Shown: positions 7,016 to 15,694 of the stretch, in pieces | How the letters are laid out: each line of letters starts with the position of its first letter | Numbering within the stretch: position 1 is the stretch's first letter | Origin: Brevibacillus composti | GTDB taxonomy: Bacteria; Bacillota; Bacilli; Brevibacillales; Brevibacillaceae | Reading direction: 5' to 3' | DNA length: 64,000 nt | Assembly: GCF_016406105.1 (NCBI RefSeq) | Contig: NZ_CP066308.1 | Span: 3,858,001-3,922,000, forward strand | The notes under the pieces: generated by a model | Databases searched by the model: none | What the model was told of the DNA's origin: nothing | Seen by the model: only the letters and a program-made list of their open reading frames with translations | Translations under genes and position numbers: made by a program

Positions 7016-8709
7016 CCTTTCACGATTAATTCGCTATTCGCTCTGCCTGGTGGTACCATGGGAAAGACATTCTCGCTCTCTTCTACCAAGAAATCCACGA
7101 CGACAGGGCCCGGGTGAGCTAGGGCTTCTTTAATGACAAGCTCCGCATCAGCCACTGTTGCGGCACGTAATCCTTTCACGCAAAACGCCTCAGCTACCTT
7201 GACAAAATCTGGACCACCAATCTGTGACTCTGACAAACGATTTTCATAAAACATCTCCTGCCACTGCCTTACCATTCCAAGGAAGCGATTATTGATAATA
7301 AACACCTTCACAGGGATGTTTAGTTCGGCAATTGTCTGCAATTCCTGGATATTCATCTGAAAAGAGGCGTCTCCAGCGATACAAACAACGGTTGATTCAG
7401 GCATGGCAATTTGAGCGCCTATCGCGGCAGGAAAACCAAATCCCATCGTACCGAGTCCTCCAGATGTGAGAAACGTTCGAGGCTTCTTGGCACGGTAATA
7501 GTGTGCCGCCCACATCTGGTGCTGTCCTACTTCCGTTGTGACGATTGCATTTCCATCCGTGATGTTACTCAACAAATCAATGACAAATTGTGGCTTCAAT
7601 GCACGAGCCTGAACCTGGTCATACGAAAGTGGATACTCATGCGTCCACTGCTGCACCTGCGTTCTCCAATTCTCACAATCAGGTATTGGAGAAGGAAGTG
7701 ACAAAGCTTGTAGGGCTGTTTTCACATCGCATACCAGTGAATAGTCAACAGGAACGATTTTACCCAGTTCAGACGGGTCGATATCAATGTGAATTTTTGT
7801 GGACTGTGGAGAAAATCGCTCTAGTTTCCCTGTAACCCGGTCATCAAAGCGGACACCACATGCCAACAAGAGATCACAATGATACACAGCCATATTGGCA
7901 GCATACGTTCCATGCATACCCAGCATCCCAAGAAACAGGGAGTCATCAGGAGGATACGCTCCCAATCCCATCAATGTCGAACAGACTGGAATACCCGTTT
8001 CCTTGGCAAATCGGCGTAATTCCTCGGAAGCGTTCCCACTTATAATCCCTCCACCGATGTAAAGAAGTGGTCGTTTCGCCTGTGAGATTGCCTGACGGAT
8101 TGCTTCCATTTGATCCCTATCGATTTCAGATATCGTTTGCTTGATCCGTTTCGTAGCAGGTAAGGCAGTTTGGTATATGCAATGGGTACTCGCGATGTCC
8201 TTCGGGATATCAATAAGGACCGGACCTGGTCTACCCGTTGAGGCAATCTGGTACGCTTCCGCAAGCAAGCTTGGCAGTTCTTCCGGTGTACGTGCCTGAA
8301 AGCTGTATTTTGTCACTGGTGCCGTGATTCCGATCACATCCACCTCTTGAAATGCGTCTGTACCGATGAATGAGGAGGCAACCTGGCCTGTTATGACGAC
8401 AAGGGGAACCGAATCCATATAGGCGTCTGCAATACCTGTTACCAGATTCGTGGCTCCTGGACCTGAGGTGGCAATGACTGTCCCGACTCTCCCGGTGGCC
8501 TTGGCATACCCTTCTGCTGCGTGGATTGCTGCTTGTTCGTGCCTGGTTAAAATGTGTCGAATCCCGCTTTGATACAGGGCATCATAAATCGGCAATATCG
8601 CTCCGCCCGGGTAGCCAAATACAGTATCTACCCCTAATTGCTTTAATGTCTCAATTACTTTCTTGGCACCAGTCATATCCACGGTGGCATCGTTTTTTGG
8701 TTGTTCCAT
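7003..8709 (-). CDS. ilvB: Acetolactate synthase large subunit
   Basis: A 568-residue thiamine-diphosphate enzyme that condenses pyruvate with pyruvate or 2-ketobutyrate, the first common step to branched-chain amino acids. The N-terminal ThDP-binding domain carries the activating glutamate in TRHEQAAIHAAEGYA. The central FAD-binding-like domain follows, and the C-terminal domain has the GDASFQMNIQELQT...NNRFLGMVRQWQE ThDP/Mg motif. AAGGAG lies about 12 bases before the ATG. The 236 bases between the nearest T-box terminator and this start hold no recognisable gene. The whole operon is preceded by two T-box leaders and a sigma-A promoter, giving control by uncharged tRNA. Confidence 0.95.
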   Translation of the reverse strand: MEQPKNDATVDMTGAKKVIETLKQLGVDTVFGYPGGAILPIYDALYQSGIRHILTRHEQAAIHAAEGYAKATGRVGTVIATSGPGATNLVTGIADAYMDSVPLVVITGQVASSFIGTDAFQEVDVIGITAPVTKYSFQARTPEELPSLLAEAYQIASTGRPGPVLIDIPKDIASTHCIYQTALPATKRIKQTISEIDRDQMEAIRQAISQAKRPLLYIGGGIISGNASEELRRFAKETGIPVCSTLMGLGAYPPDDSLFLGMLGMHGTYAANMAVYHCDLLLACGVRFDDRVTGKLERFSPQSTKIHIDIDPSELGKIVPVDYSLVCDVKTALQALSLPSPIPDCENWRTQVQQWTHEYPLSYDQVQARALKPQFVIDLLSNITDGNAIVTTEVGQHQMWAAHYYRAKKPRTFLTSGGLGTMGFGFPAAIGAQIAMPESTVVCIAGDASFQMNIQELQTIAELNIPVKVFIINNRFLGMVRQWQEMFYENRLSESQIGGPDFVKVAEAFCVKGLRAATVADAELVIKEALAHPGPVVVDFLVEESENVFPMVPPGRANSELIVKGWEE

Positions 8710-8945
8710 ACTTTGTCATCATCTCCTTAATCGAGTGTACACTCGGAAAGTCCTTGCACCTTGCTTCCATACAACTTGGTCAGCTTTCGGAATTCCTGCA
8801 TGATCTGGTTCGTTACTTACCATGATCAAACATGGAAACAGTTGCTTGGCTCTTCGGTACCCATTTTCCATGCATGAACACCAATGATTCTTGTTTTGCT
8901 CACATCCAAAACACCACCTTTCAAATATTCAGTCTGAGATAAAAT

Positions 8946-9275
8946 AAAAAAACTCCCGCCTCACACAACCATGCGGTGACATTGAATTTCATCCAATGTT
9001 CGGACCGATTGGTTGCTGAGGCGAGAGTCTCGCGGTACCACTCAGCTTCTCCACCCATTTTACAACAGGCAGACTTAAGAAGATCGTCCCTGACAGATCG
9101 CCAGTTCAGACTTCGGTTCAGTAACGAGAACCATGTCGTTGCCCACTACTGCTACACAATTGTGTCGTTCGCAGACAAAGCTCAGAGGTGATATTCGAAT
9201 AAGGGTGATGACCGTCCTTCCAGCCACGGGACGGCCCTCTGGCATCAGAGCCTGATTCTACTTGTCCTCTTCCAC
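8946..9275 (-). promoter_or_regulatory. T-box riboswitch 1 (proximal), probably isoleucine
   Basis: On the minus strand a Stem I region (starting near 9275) is followed by the T-box sequence GTGGTACCGCGAGA (9028-9045 region) and a terminator (ACTCTCGCC.../...GGCGGGAGTTTTTTT, 8946-9029). The T-box competes with the terminator by pairing with the uncharged tRNA acceptor end. The likely specifier is ATC (Ile) at 9190-9192, followed by the usual A; the assignment to Ile is tentative. It differs from T-box 2 at about five positions over some 320 bases. Confidence 0.9.
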
Positions 9276-9346
9276 ACTATTTTTTCTTTTATGGGTTTTG
9301 GTTTTATGGGTTTTGGTATGATAATCGCAATTTCTCCGTCAATCAT
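9245..9346 (-). CDS. Possible Ile-rich leader peptide between the T-boxes
   Basis: A 33-codon frame starts ATG at 9346 with AAAGGA about 11 bases upstream. Its first 23 residues contain eight isoleucines (MIDGEIAIIIPKPIKPKPIK...), partly from a repeated AAACCCATAAAACC motif, and it ends inside Stem I of T-box 1. Such a peptide could couple translation to Ile supply, but short frames with biased composition also arise by chance. No homologue is known to me. Confidence 0.25.
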   Translation of the reverse strand: MIDGEIAIIIPKPIKPKPIKEKIVWKRTSRIRL

Positions 9347-9365
9347 GAACCGTCATCCTTTCCAA

Positions 9366-9695
9366 TAAAAAACTCCCGCCTCACACAACCATGCGGTGAC
9401 ATTGAATTTCATCCAATGTTCGGACCGATTGGTTGCTGAGGCGAGAGTCTCGCGGTACCACTCAGCTTCTCCGCCCCTTTTACAAAAGGCAGACTTAAGA
9501 AGATCGTCCCTGACAGATCGCCAGTTCAGACTTCGGTTCAGTAACGAGAACCATGTCGTTGCCCACTACTGCTACACAATTGTGTCGTTCGCAGACAAAG
9601 CTCAGAGGTGATATTCGAATAAGGGTGATGACCGTCCTTCCAGCCACGGGACGGCTCTCTGGCATCAGAGCCTGATTCTACTCGTCCTCTTCCAC
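9366..9695 (-). promoter_or_regulatory. T-box riboswitch 2 (distal), near-identical duplicate
   Basis: It repeats T-box 1 at an offset of 420 bases, with its own Stem I, probable ATC specifier (9610-9612), T-box (GTGGTACCGCGAGA) and poly-T terminator. Both copies keep all functional parts, so two terminators must be passed in series before ilvB is transcribed. Tandem T-boxes are known in other Firmicutes and steepen the response. Confidence 0.9.
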
Positions 9696-9736
9696 GCCAT
9701 CTATTGGTAAATAATCGTATGTAAATGTTTGAACTG

Positions 9737-9766
9737 ATTATAAATATAAAAAATATTTTTTGTCAA
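9737..9766 (-). promoter_or_regulatory. Sigma-A promoter of the ilv operon
   Basis: On the minus strand TTGACA (9761-9766), an 18-base spacer and TATAAT (9737-9742), both perfect consensus hexamers. The predicted start lies about 30-35 bases before Stem I of T-box 2. Confidence 0.85.
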
Positions 9767-9789
9767 GCGAGTAAATAAAGTTACTTTGA

Positions 9790-10029
9790 TTAAACTTGGG
9801 ATCGCAACCCTGACTCATGGGGTGCCATCAACATTTCGAAATAAGCTTCGCCAGCGGTTCGCTTTCGATATTGATGACGGAAAAAAACTCCGCCGAATGC
9901 TACAAGTGTTAAGATAATGACGACCATCGAAAGGTCATTTAACCAGATCATGGTGATGATGTTAAATAACACTAAACGGTTATTCATCTTTTGTTCATTT
10001 TCCTGCACTACACTCATAAGCGTAATCAA
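9790..10029 (-). CDS. Hypothetical small membrane protein
   Basis: A 79-residue frame with a central hydrophobic stretch (LVLFNIITMIWL and LSMVVIILTLVAFGGVFF) and a basic C-terminal half. Start choice is uncertain: ATG codons at 10029, 10017 and 9987 are possible and none has a clear ribosome site. It is divergent from hsmA, leaving only 26 bases between them at the longest start. I do not recognise a family, and it may not be a real gene. Confidence 0.35.
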   Translation of the reverse strand: MITLMSVVQENEQKMNNRLVLFNIITMIWLNDLSMVVIILTLVAFGGVFFRHQYRKRTAGEAYFEMLMAPHESGLRSQV

Positions 10030-10055
10030 AAATGTAACACAGGAGATGATCTAAG

Positions 10056-10424
10056 TTGTTAGCGTTCGCAGTTATTTTTATCAATCTTGCACTACTCTCA
10101 TATACGATTGGTGTATGGAGTGAAAAGCGTTCCGGCCAGCTCCAAATGAAACACCTTGCTTATTTTGGCCTTGGGCTACTATTTGATACAGTAGGAACTA
10201 CCTTTATGAAGCTGCTCGCAGAAAGTACAGTTTTAAATTTACATGGCATTACTGGGTTGATAGCATTGGTTCTGATGTTTTTCCACACTGTATGGGCCAG
10301 CTTCGTCTTATGGAGGAAGAAGGAGAACCAGATCAAGCAATTCCATAAATTCAGTCTGTTAGTATGGATTTTATGGCTAGTTCCTTATTCGTGTTGCGGC
10401 TCAAACATAATGTCCAGTTGCTGA
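10056..10424 (+). CDS. HsmA-family membrane protein, 3' end replaced by transposon
   Basis: A 122-residue four-helix membrane protein of the HsmA type (FAVIFINLALLSYTIGVW; YFGLGLLFDTVGTTFMKLL; HGITGLIALVLMFFHTVWA; KFSLLVWILWLVPY). Its function is unknown. The start is TTG at 10056, preceded by AGGAG at a 10-base distance. From 10405 on the frame runs into the terminal repeat of the downstream transposon, so the last six codons are foreign and the native C terminus is lost. It remains nearly full length. Confidence 0.75.
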   Translation: MLAFAVIFINLALLSYTIGVWSEKRSGQLQMKHLAYFGLGLLFDTVGTTFMKLLAESTVLNLHGITGLIALVLMFFHTVWASFVLWRKKENQIKQFHKFSLLVWILWLVPYSCCGSNIMSSC

Positions 10425-10545
10425 CGGAATTGCCTGTCCAATCGTTGCTGAATATAATGACCTTATCATTGAAAAGGAAAAAGGATGCCTCCCATGATGT
10501 GAGCCTGCTGGAACAGGTCCACGGGATGCATCCCCAAAAAACACC

Positions 10546-11098
10546 ATGATCATTGTATCAAATTATGAGCTGATTGAGAAGGTACCCGGCGTTTTTCGTT
10601 AGATGTGCAGAGGTGGTTCCCTCTCCTTGCTGTGGAGAAGAGATGAATGTTATTGGTAGCCGGAGGAGGAAGATCGTGAGTGAGGGTGGGGAAGACCGCC
10701 TGCTTGTCATCCGACGGTTGCGTTGTTCGCACTGCCAGAAAATTCACCATGAGCTTCCAGATTGTATCGTGCCATACAAACGGTATGAATCATCATGTAT
10801 CGAGCAAGTGATTTCAGAACCGGATACGCTATCTTCCGTAGCGTCTGACGACGCTACCCTGTTGCGTTGGAAGAACTGGTTTCATGAGCAGTGCTCATAC
10901 TGGCTGGGGTGTTTGGTATCGATCACCATTCGCTTTCATCAGGACCCTGTGGGGAAATCGTCCGTATCTTCACAGTCTGCACATCACAGTATCGGACACT
11001 ACGTTGGGGACGCCCCCGGCTGGCTGGCGAGAATTGTCCGCCCCATCGTCAATTCAAATTTGTGGGTACATACCCGTTCTGCATTCTTGTCCACTTAG
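10546..11098 (+). pseudogene. DUF6431-like zinc-ribbon protein, frameshifted
   Basis: An ATG at 10546 opens SNYELIEKVPGVFR and then stops at TAG. The next frame continues with RCAEVVPSPCCGEEMNVIG and runs to 11098, ending in NLWVHTRSAFLST. Removing one T from CGTTAGA near 10598-10600 restores a continuous protein. It has two Cys pairs (PCCGEE, RCSHCQKIHHELPD) that could bind zinc. The family travels with the transposase and ATPase genes that follow; its role in transposition is unknown. A TTG at 10574 could still give a shortened product of 174 residues. Confidence 0.65.
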
Positions 11099-11146
11099 CC
11101 CTGCGGTAGACTCATCTCGAAGTCTACCAAGTGAGGTGCTAAGAAC

Positions 11147-12499
11147 ATGAAAGATCAAAAGAAAGCTGAGGCCATTGCGGCGGAGCGTGTACAACTGCTG
11201 TCTCCGCTCTTGGCAGAAGGACTCGATCCTGCCAAGGCCCGTGAGATCAAGGCCAGGATCTGCGAGCAGACAGGTATCTCCGAACGGACGCTGCGCCGGT
11301 ATTTGGCAAAGTATCGCCAAGAGGGGTTTGGAGGGCTAAAGCCGAAAGGCAAAGGGCGGCAACCGTCAGATGCAACCATTCCACCAGAGGTATTGGAACA
11401 GGCCATTCTGCTACGCCGTGAGGTACCCAGCAGAAGCGTGGCCCAGCTCATTCAAATCCTCGAATGGGAAGGACGAATCCAGCCTGGTGAAATCAAACGC
11501 AGTACGCTCCAGGAGAAGCTTGCGCAGCGCGGCTACAGCACACGCCACATGCGCATGTATGCGGAATCAGGAGTGGCCGCAAGGCGTTTTCAACAGCGCT
11601 ATCGCAATCGTCTCTGGCATTCAGACATCAAATACGGCCCGTATCTGCCCATCGGTCCGGCTGGCTCGATGAAGCAAGTGTTCCTTGTCACGTTCATCGA
11701 CGATGCGACGCGGTTTGTGTTGCATGGTGAGTTCTATCCAGTCATGGACAAATCCATCGTGGAGAACTGCTTCCGCCGGGCGATCCAGAAGTTCGGCGTG
11801 CCTGAATCGGTCTATTTTGACAACGGCAAGCAATACCGCACGAAGTGGATGACCCGCGCATGCTCCAAGCTCGGTATTCGACTTCTGTTCGCGAAGCCTT
11901 ATTCGCCGGAGGCCACAGGGAAGGTCGAGCGTTTCAATCGCGTCGTCGACGCGTTCCTGAGTGAGGTGGCGCTTGAAAAACCGAAGACACTGGAACGGCT
12001 GAATGAGCTTTTTGCCGTGTGGTTGTCAGAGTGCTACCAGAACAAGCCGCACTCAGCGCTTGAGAACAAACGAAGTCCAGAAAGTGCCTTCCGCAGCGAC
12101 AAGAAGGCCCTACGTTTCGTGGATCCAGATGAGCTCGCGAATGCCTTCTTACACTGTGAAACACGTAAGGTCGACAAGTCAGGTTGCATCAGTTTCATGG
12201 ATCGCAAGTACGAGGTTGGCCTTCCATTCATCGGCTGCACAGTGGATGTCGTCTACGACCCTGCGGATATCACCGAGCTCACGATCGAGTATGAGGGGCA
12301 TACGCCATGGCGTGTACGGGAACTCGTCATCGGCGAACGTGCAGGAAAGCGTCCGCCGTTGCCGGAACACCTAAACAGATTGCCAGCTAATACGTCAAGG
12401 TTGCTTGCTGCCGCAGAAGATCGCAGCCGGGACCGTAAGGTCAACCAGGCACCTGCCGTAGCCTATCGCCGGGTGAGCAAGGAGGACAGCCATGTTTGA
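11147..12499 (+). CDS. DDE transposase (Mu/TniA/IS481-like)
   Basis: A 450-residue transposase. The N-terminal helix-turn-helix region (residues 35-65, TGISERTLRRYLAKYRQEG) binds ends. The retroviral-integrase-type catalytic core shows D in WHSDIKYGPY, D in VYFDNGKQY and E in EATGKVERFN. The C-terminal beta domain follows (FMDRKYEVGLPFIGCTVDVVY). It overlaps the ATPase gene by 8 bases, as in TniA-TniB pairs. The frame is open throughout. Confidence 0.9.
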   Translation: MKDQKKAEAIAAERVQLLSPLLAEGLDPAKAREIKARICEQTGISERTLRRYLAKYRQEGFGGLKPKGKGRQPSDATIPPEVLEQAILLRREVPSRSVAQLIQILEWEGRIQPGEIKRSTLQEKLAQRGYSTRHMRMYAESGVAARRFQQRYRNRLWHSDIKYGPYLPIGPAGSMKQVFLVTFIDDATRFVLHGEFYPVMDKSIVENCFRRAIQKFGVPESVYFDNGKQYRTKWMTRACSKLGIRLLFAKPYSPEATGKVERFNRVVDAFLSEVALEKPKTLERLNELFAVWLSECYQNKPHSALENKRSPESAFRSDKKALRFVDPDELANAFLHCETRKVDKSGCISFMDRKYEVGLPFIGCTVDVVYDPADITELTIEYEGHTPWRVRELVIGERAGKRPPLPEHLNRLPANTSRLLAAAEDRSRDRKVNQAPAVAYRRVSKEDSHV

Positions 12500-13292
12500 A
12501 TCCTTTTATGGCCTCCATTGTTCTCCATTTTCGAGGGATATTCCGACAAACGAATTGTACGAGTCAGACATACTGGAAGAAACCCTCGGGCGTCTTACGT
12601 ACGCAGCCGAACGGCAGTGGTTTGCCGTTGTTACCGGCGACTGCGGAACAGGCAAGACAACGACGATACGTCGGTTTACCGAGGTGCTCGATCCTGCTAC
12701 GTACAAGGTGCTCTACCTGTCGGACTCCAAGCTGACGCCGAGACACTTCTACAAAGGGTTGCTCGAGCAACTCGGTTGCGAGTCAAAGTTCTACCGAGGT
12801 GACGCCAAACGCCAGCTTCATCGCGAGATCGAGCTCATGCGCGGCATTCATCGGCTTCAGCCGGTCGTTGTCATTGATGAGGCCCATCTTCTCGACCGCG
12901 AAATGCTGGAGGAGGTACGTTTCCTGCTGAATTTCAAGATGGACGCCCAGAGCCCGATGGCACTCATTCTCGTAGGCCAAAGCGAACTATGGGATCGCCT
13001 GAATCTTCAGGCATATGCTGCCATTCGTCAGCGCATCGATTTGCAGCGGAAGCTGCCGCATTACGATCGGGCCCAGACCGGTGCATATATTCAGCGGCAT
13101 TTAACTTATGCTGGAGCGGAGCATGACATATTTACCGAAGGTGCGATCGACGACATTTACCGTTTCTCCAGTGGAGCCGCTCGCATGATCAACAAAGCCT
13201 GCACGCACTGCCTGATCTACGGCTCACAGAACAAACATCGGATCATCGATGATCATATGGTCAAGCGTGTTATACAGGGAGAATTATCATGA
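12492..13292 (+). CDS. AAA ATPase, TniB/ExeA-like transposition helper
   Basis: A 266-residue P-loop ATPase with Walker A TGDCGTGKTTTIR (near residue 50) and Walker B VVVIDEAHLLD (near 120), followed by an arginine-rich sensor region. Such ATPases select the target and activate the DDE transposase in Mu, Tn7 and Tn552-like elements; the fold is also called ExeA/TniB. Translation is coupled to the transposase gene. After the stop only transposon end repeats remain. Confidence 0.9.
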   Translation: MFESFYGLHCSPFSRDIPTNELYESDILEETLGRLTYAAERQWFAVVTGDCGTGKTTTIRRFTEVLDPATYKVLYLSDSKLTPRHFYKGLLEQLGCESKFYRGDAKRQLHREIELMRGIHRLQPVVVIDEAHLLDREMLEEVRFLLNFKMDAQSPMALILVGQSELWDRLNLQAYAAIRQRIDLQRKLPHYDRAQTGAYIQRHLTYAGAEHDIFTEGAIDDIYRFSSGAARMINKACTHCLIYGSQNKHRIIDDHMVKRVIQGELS

Positions 13293-13478
13293 TTCTCCCC
13301 CTTTTTTTCATCAATTCAGTCGGACAGTTTGTCCGTCATCAGCAGGACAACTTATGCCGTCAACTGGAGGACATTATGTATTAGCAGTAACACTAAAGTT
13401 TTCTGAAGCATAATCTTGCCGATTCGGCAAATATATGGTTCAAGTCACAGCCATGAAGGTGACTTATATTTTATGTAA

Positions 13479-13773
13479 GGTGGAGGCGGGGGGATTCGAA
13501 CCCCCGTCCGAAAACGGCGATACATAAGCATCTCCGAGCGCAGTCACTCATTTGGAGTTCGGTACCGGATTCGCGGAGTGACGCGCTGACCCGTTACCTA
13601 GCCTGATTGATCTTCTTCCTTTGGCCCCAGGCGGAGACCTCCGGCGTATCCCGCTAGAAGTGAGCGCTAGTCACGCCACACGGGCGATGGAGTGGTAGCG
13701 CCTCGCTGGTTATTAGGCAGCGAGAGAAAGTTGTTTGTTGCCAGTTAATGGCTTTCCGCGTTGTTAACGAAAA
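13479..13773 (-). pseudogene. tmRNA (ssrA) copy 2, diverged and 5'-truncated
   Basis: On the minus strand it carries the tRNA-like 3' half, the pseudoknot region and a tag frame ending in GNKQLSLAA then TAA TAA, the same as the intact ssrA at 34130. Many positions differ. At least one pair of changes preserves a helix (CTGG/CCAG in the intact gene, ACGG/CCGG here), so it evolved as a working RNA rather than by decay. The 5' end, including the acceptor strand, was removed by the IS1182-family element at 13774. The 3' end reads CCTCCACCT instead of CCA. It cannot fold as a complete tmRNA. Confidence 0.85.
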
Positions 13774-15638
13774 GGGGCTGTCCAATAAGTCCCCAAAATA
13801 AAAAGTTGGGCGGAAAAACGTAATGTTTTCCGTCCAACTTTTTTGTGCGGCTGCTTTTGCAGGAAAGTAGCGAGGCGGATGCCTGCCACTTTCAATAGAT
13901 TGTGGGCCAATGCCACAATCCCAAACTCGACGTGAACCTTGTCCAGCCCCCGTAAGGAGAACCGTCGGAACGACCGGTTGCCCTTGAGGTGACCGAACAC
14001 GCTTTCTACCTCCACTTTACGCCGAGCATAGATCGCGGACTTCTCGTCATCCTCAAGGGCTCTTTTGGCCTTTGCCTTTAACTCTTCCCATATCGTGTTC
14101 CAGTGTACCTGGCGATTCCCTTTTGCTTTGGTGCACGAGAGCTTGAGCGGGCAATCGCTACAATCCTCACATTCATAGATCTTGAAGCTTTGCTCCAGGC
14201 CAGAAGCGTTTTTTTTCGTCTGGTATTTCTTAAAGCGAACGTATCGACCATTCGGGCAAACAAAGCGATCATCCTGCTCTTCATACGTCCAGTTGGAAGC
14301 GTGCCGGATGTCCTTCTGGTATCGTCGGGTTTTCTCCTTCAAATAGTTGCCGTAGGGTATGAGAAACTCAAATCGCGGCTGTTTTTCTTCGCCCATCGCA
14401 TACAAGTAGTTTTCCTCGCTGCCATAGCCAGCGTCGGCAATCACGGTTTTGGGCATCGGCAACGAAGACGCCGCCAATCGCTCCATATGCGGAATAAAGC
14501 ATCGTGTATCCGTAGGACGCTGATGGATGCTGTAGAACAAAACAAACTGGTTTTCCGTGGCCATTTGCACATTGTAGCCTGGCTTCAGTTGGCCATTTTT
14601 CATGTGATCTTCCTTCATGCGCATAAACGTGGCGTCCGGATCGGTTTTCGAGTAGCTGTTGCGATCGCCAAAGCAGGCTTTCTGCTGCTCATACTTGGCG
14701 AAGCGAGGAAGGAAATCCTTCCGAATCTGTTTCAGCGGCCTCTTCAAGGCACTGCGCGCTTTGCGCAAGGCTTTCCGCTCTTCGCTGCCGCTGGTCTGCG
14801 TGAGCTGTTCGGTTAAGCCTTCGACTCTTTCCTCCAGCACGGCCGCTGCTTCTTCGAGCTTGGCAGGGAGCTCTTCCGGGTCTGCCGCTGCATATTCGCC
14901 AGCTTCTTGCTGCGTGAGCGTATGAATATGCGCAAGGGTGGCCTGCACCTTTTCCTTGAGCTTTTCCTCGAAGCGAAGCGTGGATTTTTTCCACACAAAA
15001 GAGTACTTGTTCGCATCGGCTTCAATCTTTGTGCCATCCAAAAAGTACTGCTCCATCGAAATGTAGTTGTCCGCGATGAGCTTGCGGATCATCGTTTCAA
15101 ACAGTTCGTCCATGAACGCTTTCATGCGCACGCCGCGAAAATCGTTCAAGGTACGGAAGTCAGGCTGCTGCATCGCCGCCAGCCACATGGCCGGGAGGTT
15201 CTCACGCAACAGCTTTTCAATACCGCGGCAGGAATAAACCTTTTGTGAGTAGCCGTAAAGGATCACCTTAAGCATCATTTTGGGATGGTAGGAACTGCGG
15301 CCTCCGCCCGTGTAATGAGCAAACAACTGCTGATCCGGAATGGCTTCGATCATTTCATCAATGACACGAGCCACATGATGGGTGGGAACATACATCTCCA
15401 AATCCAGAATCATCTGAGCCTGCTTGTTGTCGTACGGTTTGAAGGTAGGGGCAAGATGTCGCGTGGGCATCATTTTTTCTTCCACATCCTGTAGAGGAAG
15501 AGCCAGTTGCATGGTATAATCATGATTAGTAGTCGTCCGATTACGCAAGAAAATCGTCCTTTCTTGAATTGGTAGTGTGGTAACTTCCATTTTACAAGAA
15601 AAGACGGTTTTTTTGTGCTTATTTTTTACATTCAACAA
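13764..15638 (-). CDS. IS1182-family transposase, copy A
   Basis: A DDE transposase of about 600 residues. Motifs are the N-terminal region LAPTFKPYDNKQAQMILDLE, FLDGTKIEADANKYSF (first Asp), VIADAGYGSEENYLY (second Asp), a Cys cluster (YECEDCSDCPLKLSC) and RRKVEVESVFGHLKGNRSF (Glu). The start is uncertain; several in-frame ATG codons lie in the first 55 residues without a clear ribosome site. The frame has no stop inside the element: it reads through the terminal repeat as TYWTAP and ends at a TAA in the flanking DNA. Confidence 0.9.
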   Translation of the reverse strand: MLNVKNKHKKTVFSCKMEVTTLPIQERTIFLRNRTTTNHDYTMQLALPLQDVEEKMMPTRHLAPTFKPYDNKQAQMILDLEMYVPTHHVARVIDEMIEAIPDQQLFAHYTGGGRSSYHPKMMLKVILYGYSQKVYSCRGIEKLLRENLPAMWLAAMQQPDFRTLNDFRGVRMKAFMDELFETMIRKLIADNYISMEQYFLDGTKIEADANKYSFVWKKSTLRFEEKLKEKVQATLAHIHTLTQQEAGEYAAADPEELPAKLEEAAAVLEERVEGLTEQLTQTSGSEERKALRKARSALKRPLKQIRKDFLPRFAKYEQQKACFGDRNSYSKTDPDATFMRMKEDHMKNGQLKPGYNVQMATENQFVLFYSIHQRPTDTRCFIPHMERLAASSLPMPKTVIADAGYGSEENYLYAMGEEKQPRFEFLIPYGNYLKEKTRRYQKDIRHASNWTYEEQDDRFVCPNGRYVRFKKYQTKKNASGLEQSFKIYECEDCSDCPLKLSCTKAKGNRQVHWNTIWEELKAKAKRALEDDEKSAIYARRKVEVESVFGHLKGNRSFRRFSLRGLDKVHVEFGIVALAHNLLKVAGIRLATFLQKQPHKKVGRKTLRFSAQLFILGTYWTAPFR

Positions 15639-15686
15639 AAACGGGGCGCCCAGAAGTCAGTTTATGCTGACTTTCTGGACAGCCCC
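13774..15686 (-). mobile_element. IS1182-family element, copy A
   Basis: A 1913-bp element with inverted ends GGGGCTGTCCA(A/G)...AAGTC. It is the same length as copy B (29375-31287), and the encoded proteins are identical up to the terminal repeat. No target duplication is visible (left flank GAAAA, right flank AAGTG). It truncates tmRNA copy 2. Confidence 0.9.
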
Positions 15687-15694
15687 AAGTGTGT

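Larger units (their letters stand above)
10405..13379 (+). mobile_element. Three-gene transposon (DUF6431 / DDE transposase / AAA ATPase)
   Basis: Inverted ends ACATAATGTCC (10405) and GGACATTATGT (ending 13379) enclose three co-directional genes. Internal repeats of the form GACGG-N6/7-TGTCC occur once at the left end (10423-10439) and twice, inverted, at the right end (13324-13358). These look like transposase-binding sites, as in Tn7/Mu/Tn552-like elements. No matching target duplication is visible (left flank GCTCAA, right flank ATTAGC), so one side may have been rearranged after insertion. Confidence 0.7.

Noticed and set aside
8710..8945. Short frames in the ilvB leader
   Set aside because: Several 20-35 codon frames occur on the minus strand between the T-box terminator and ilvB, but none has a ribosome site together with biased codons or family resemblance.
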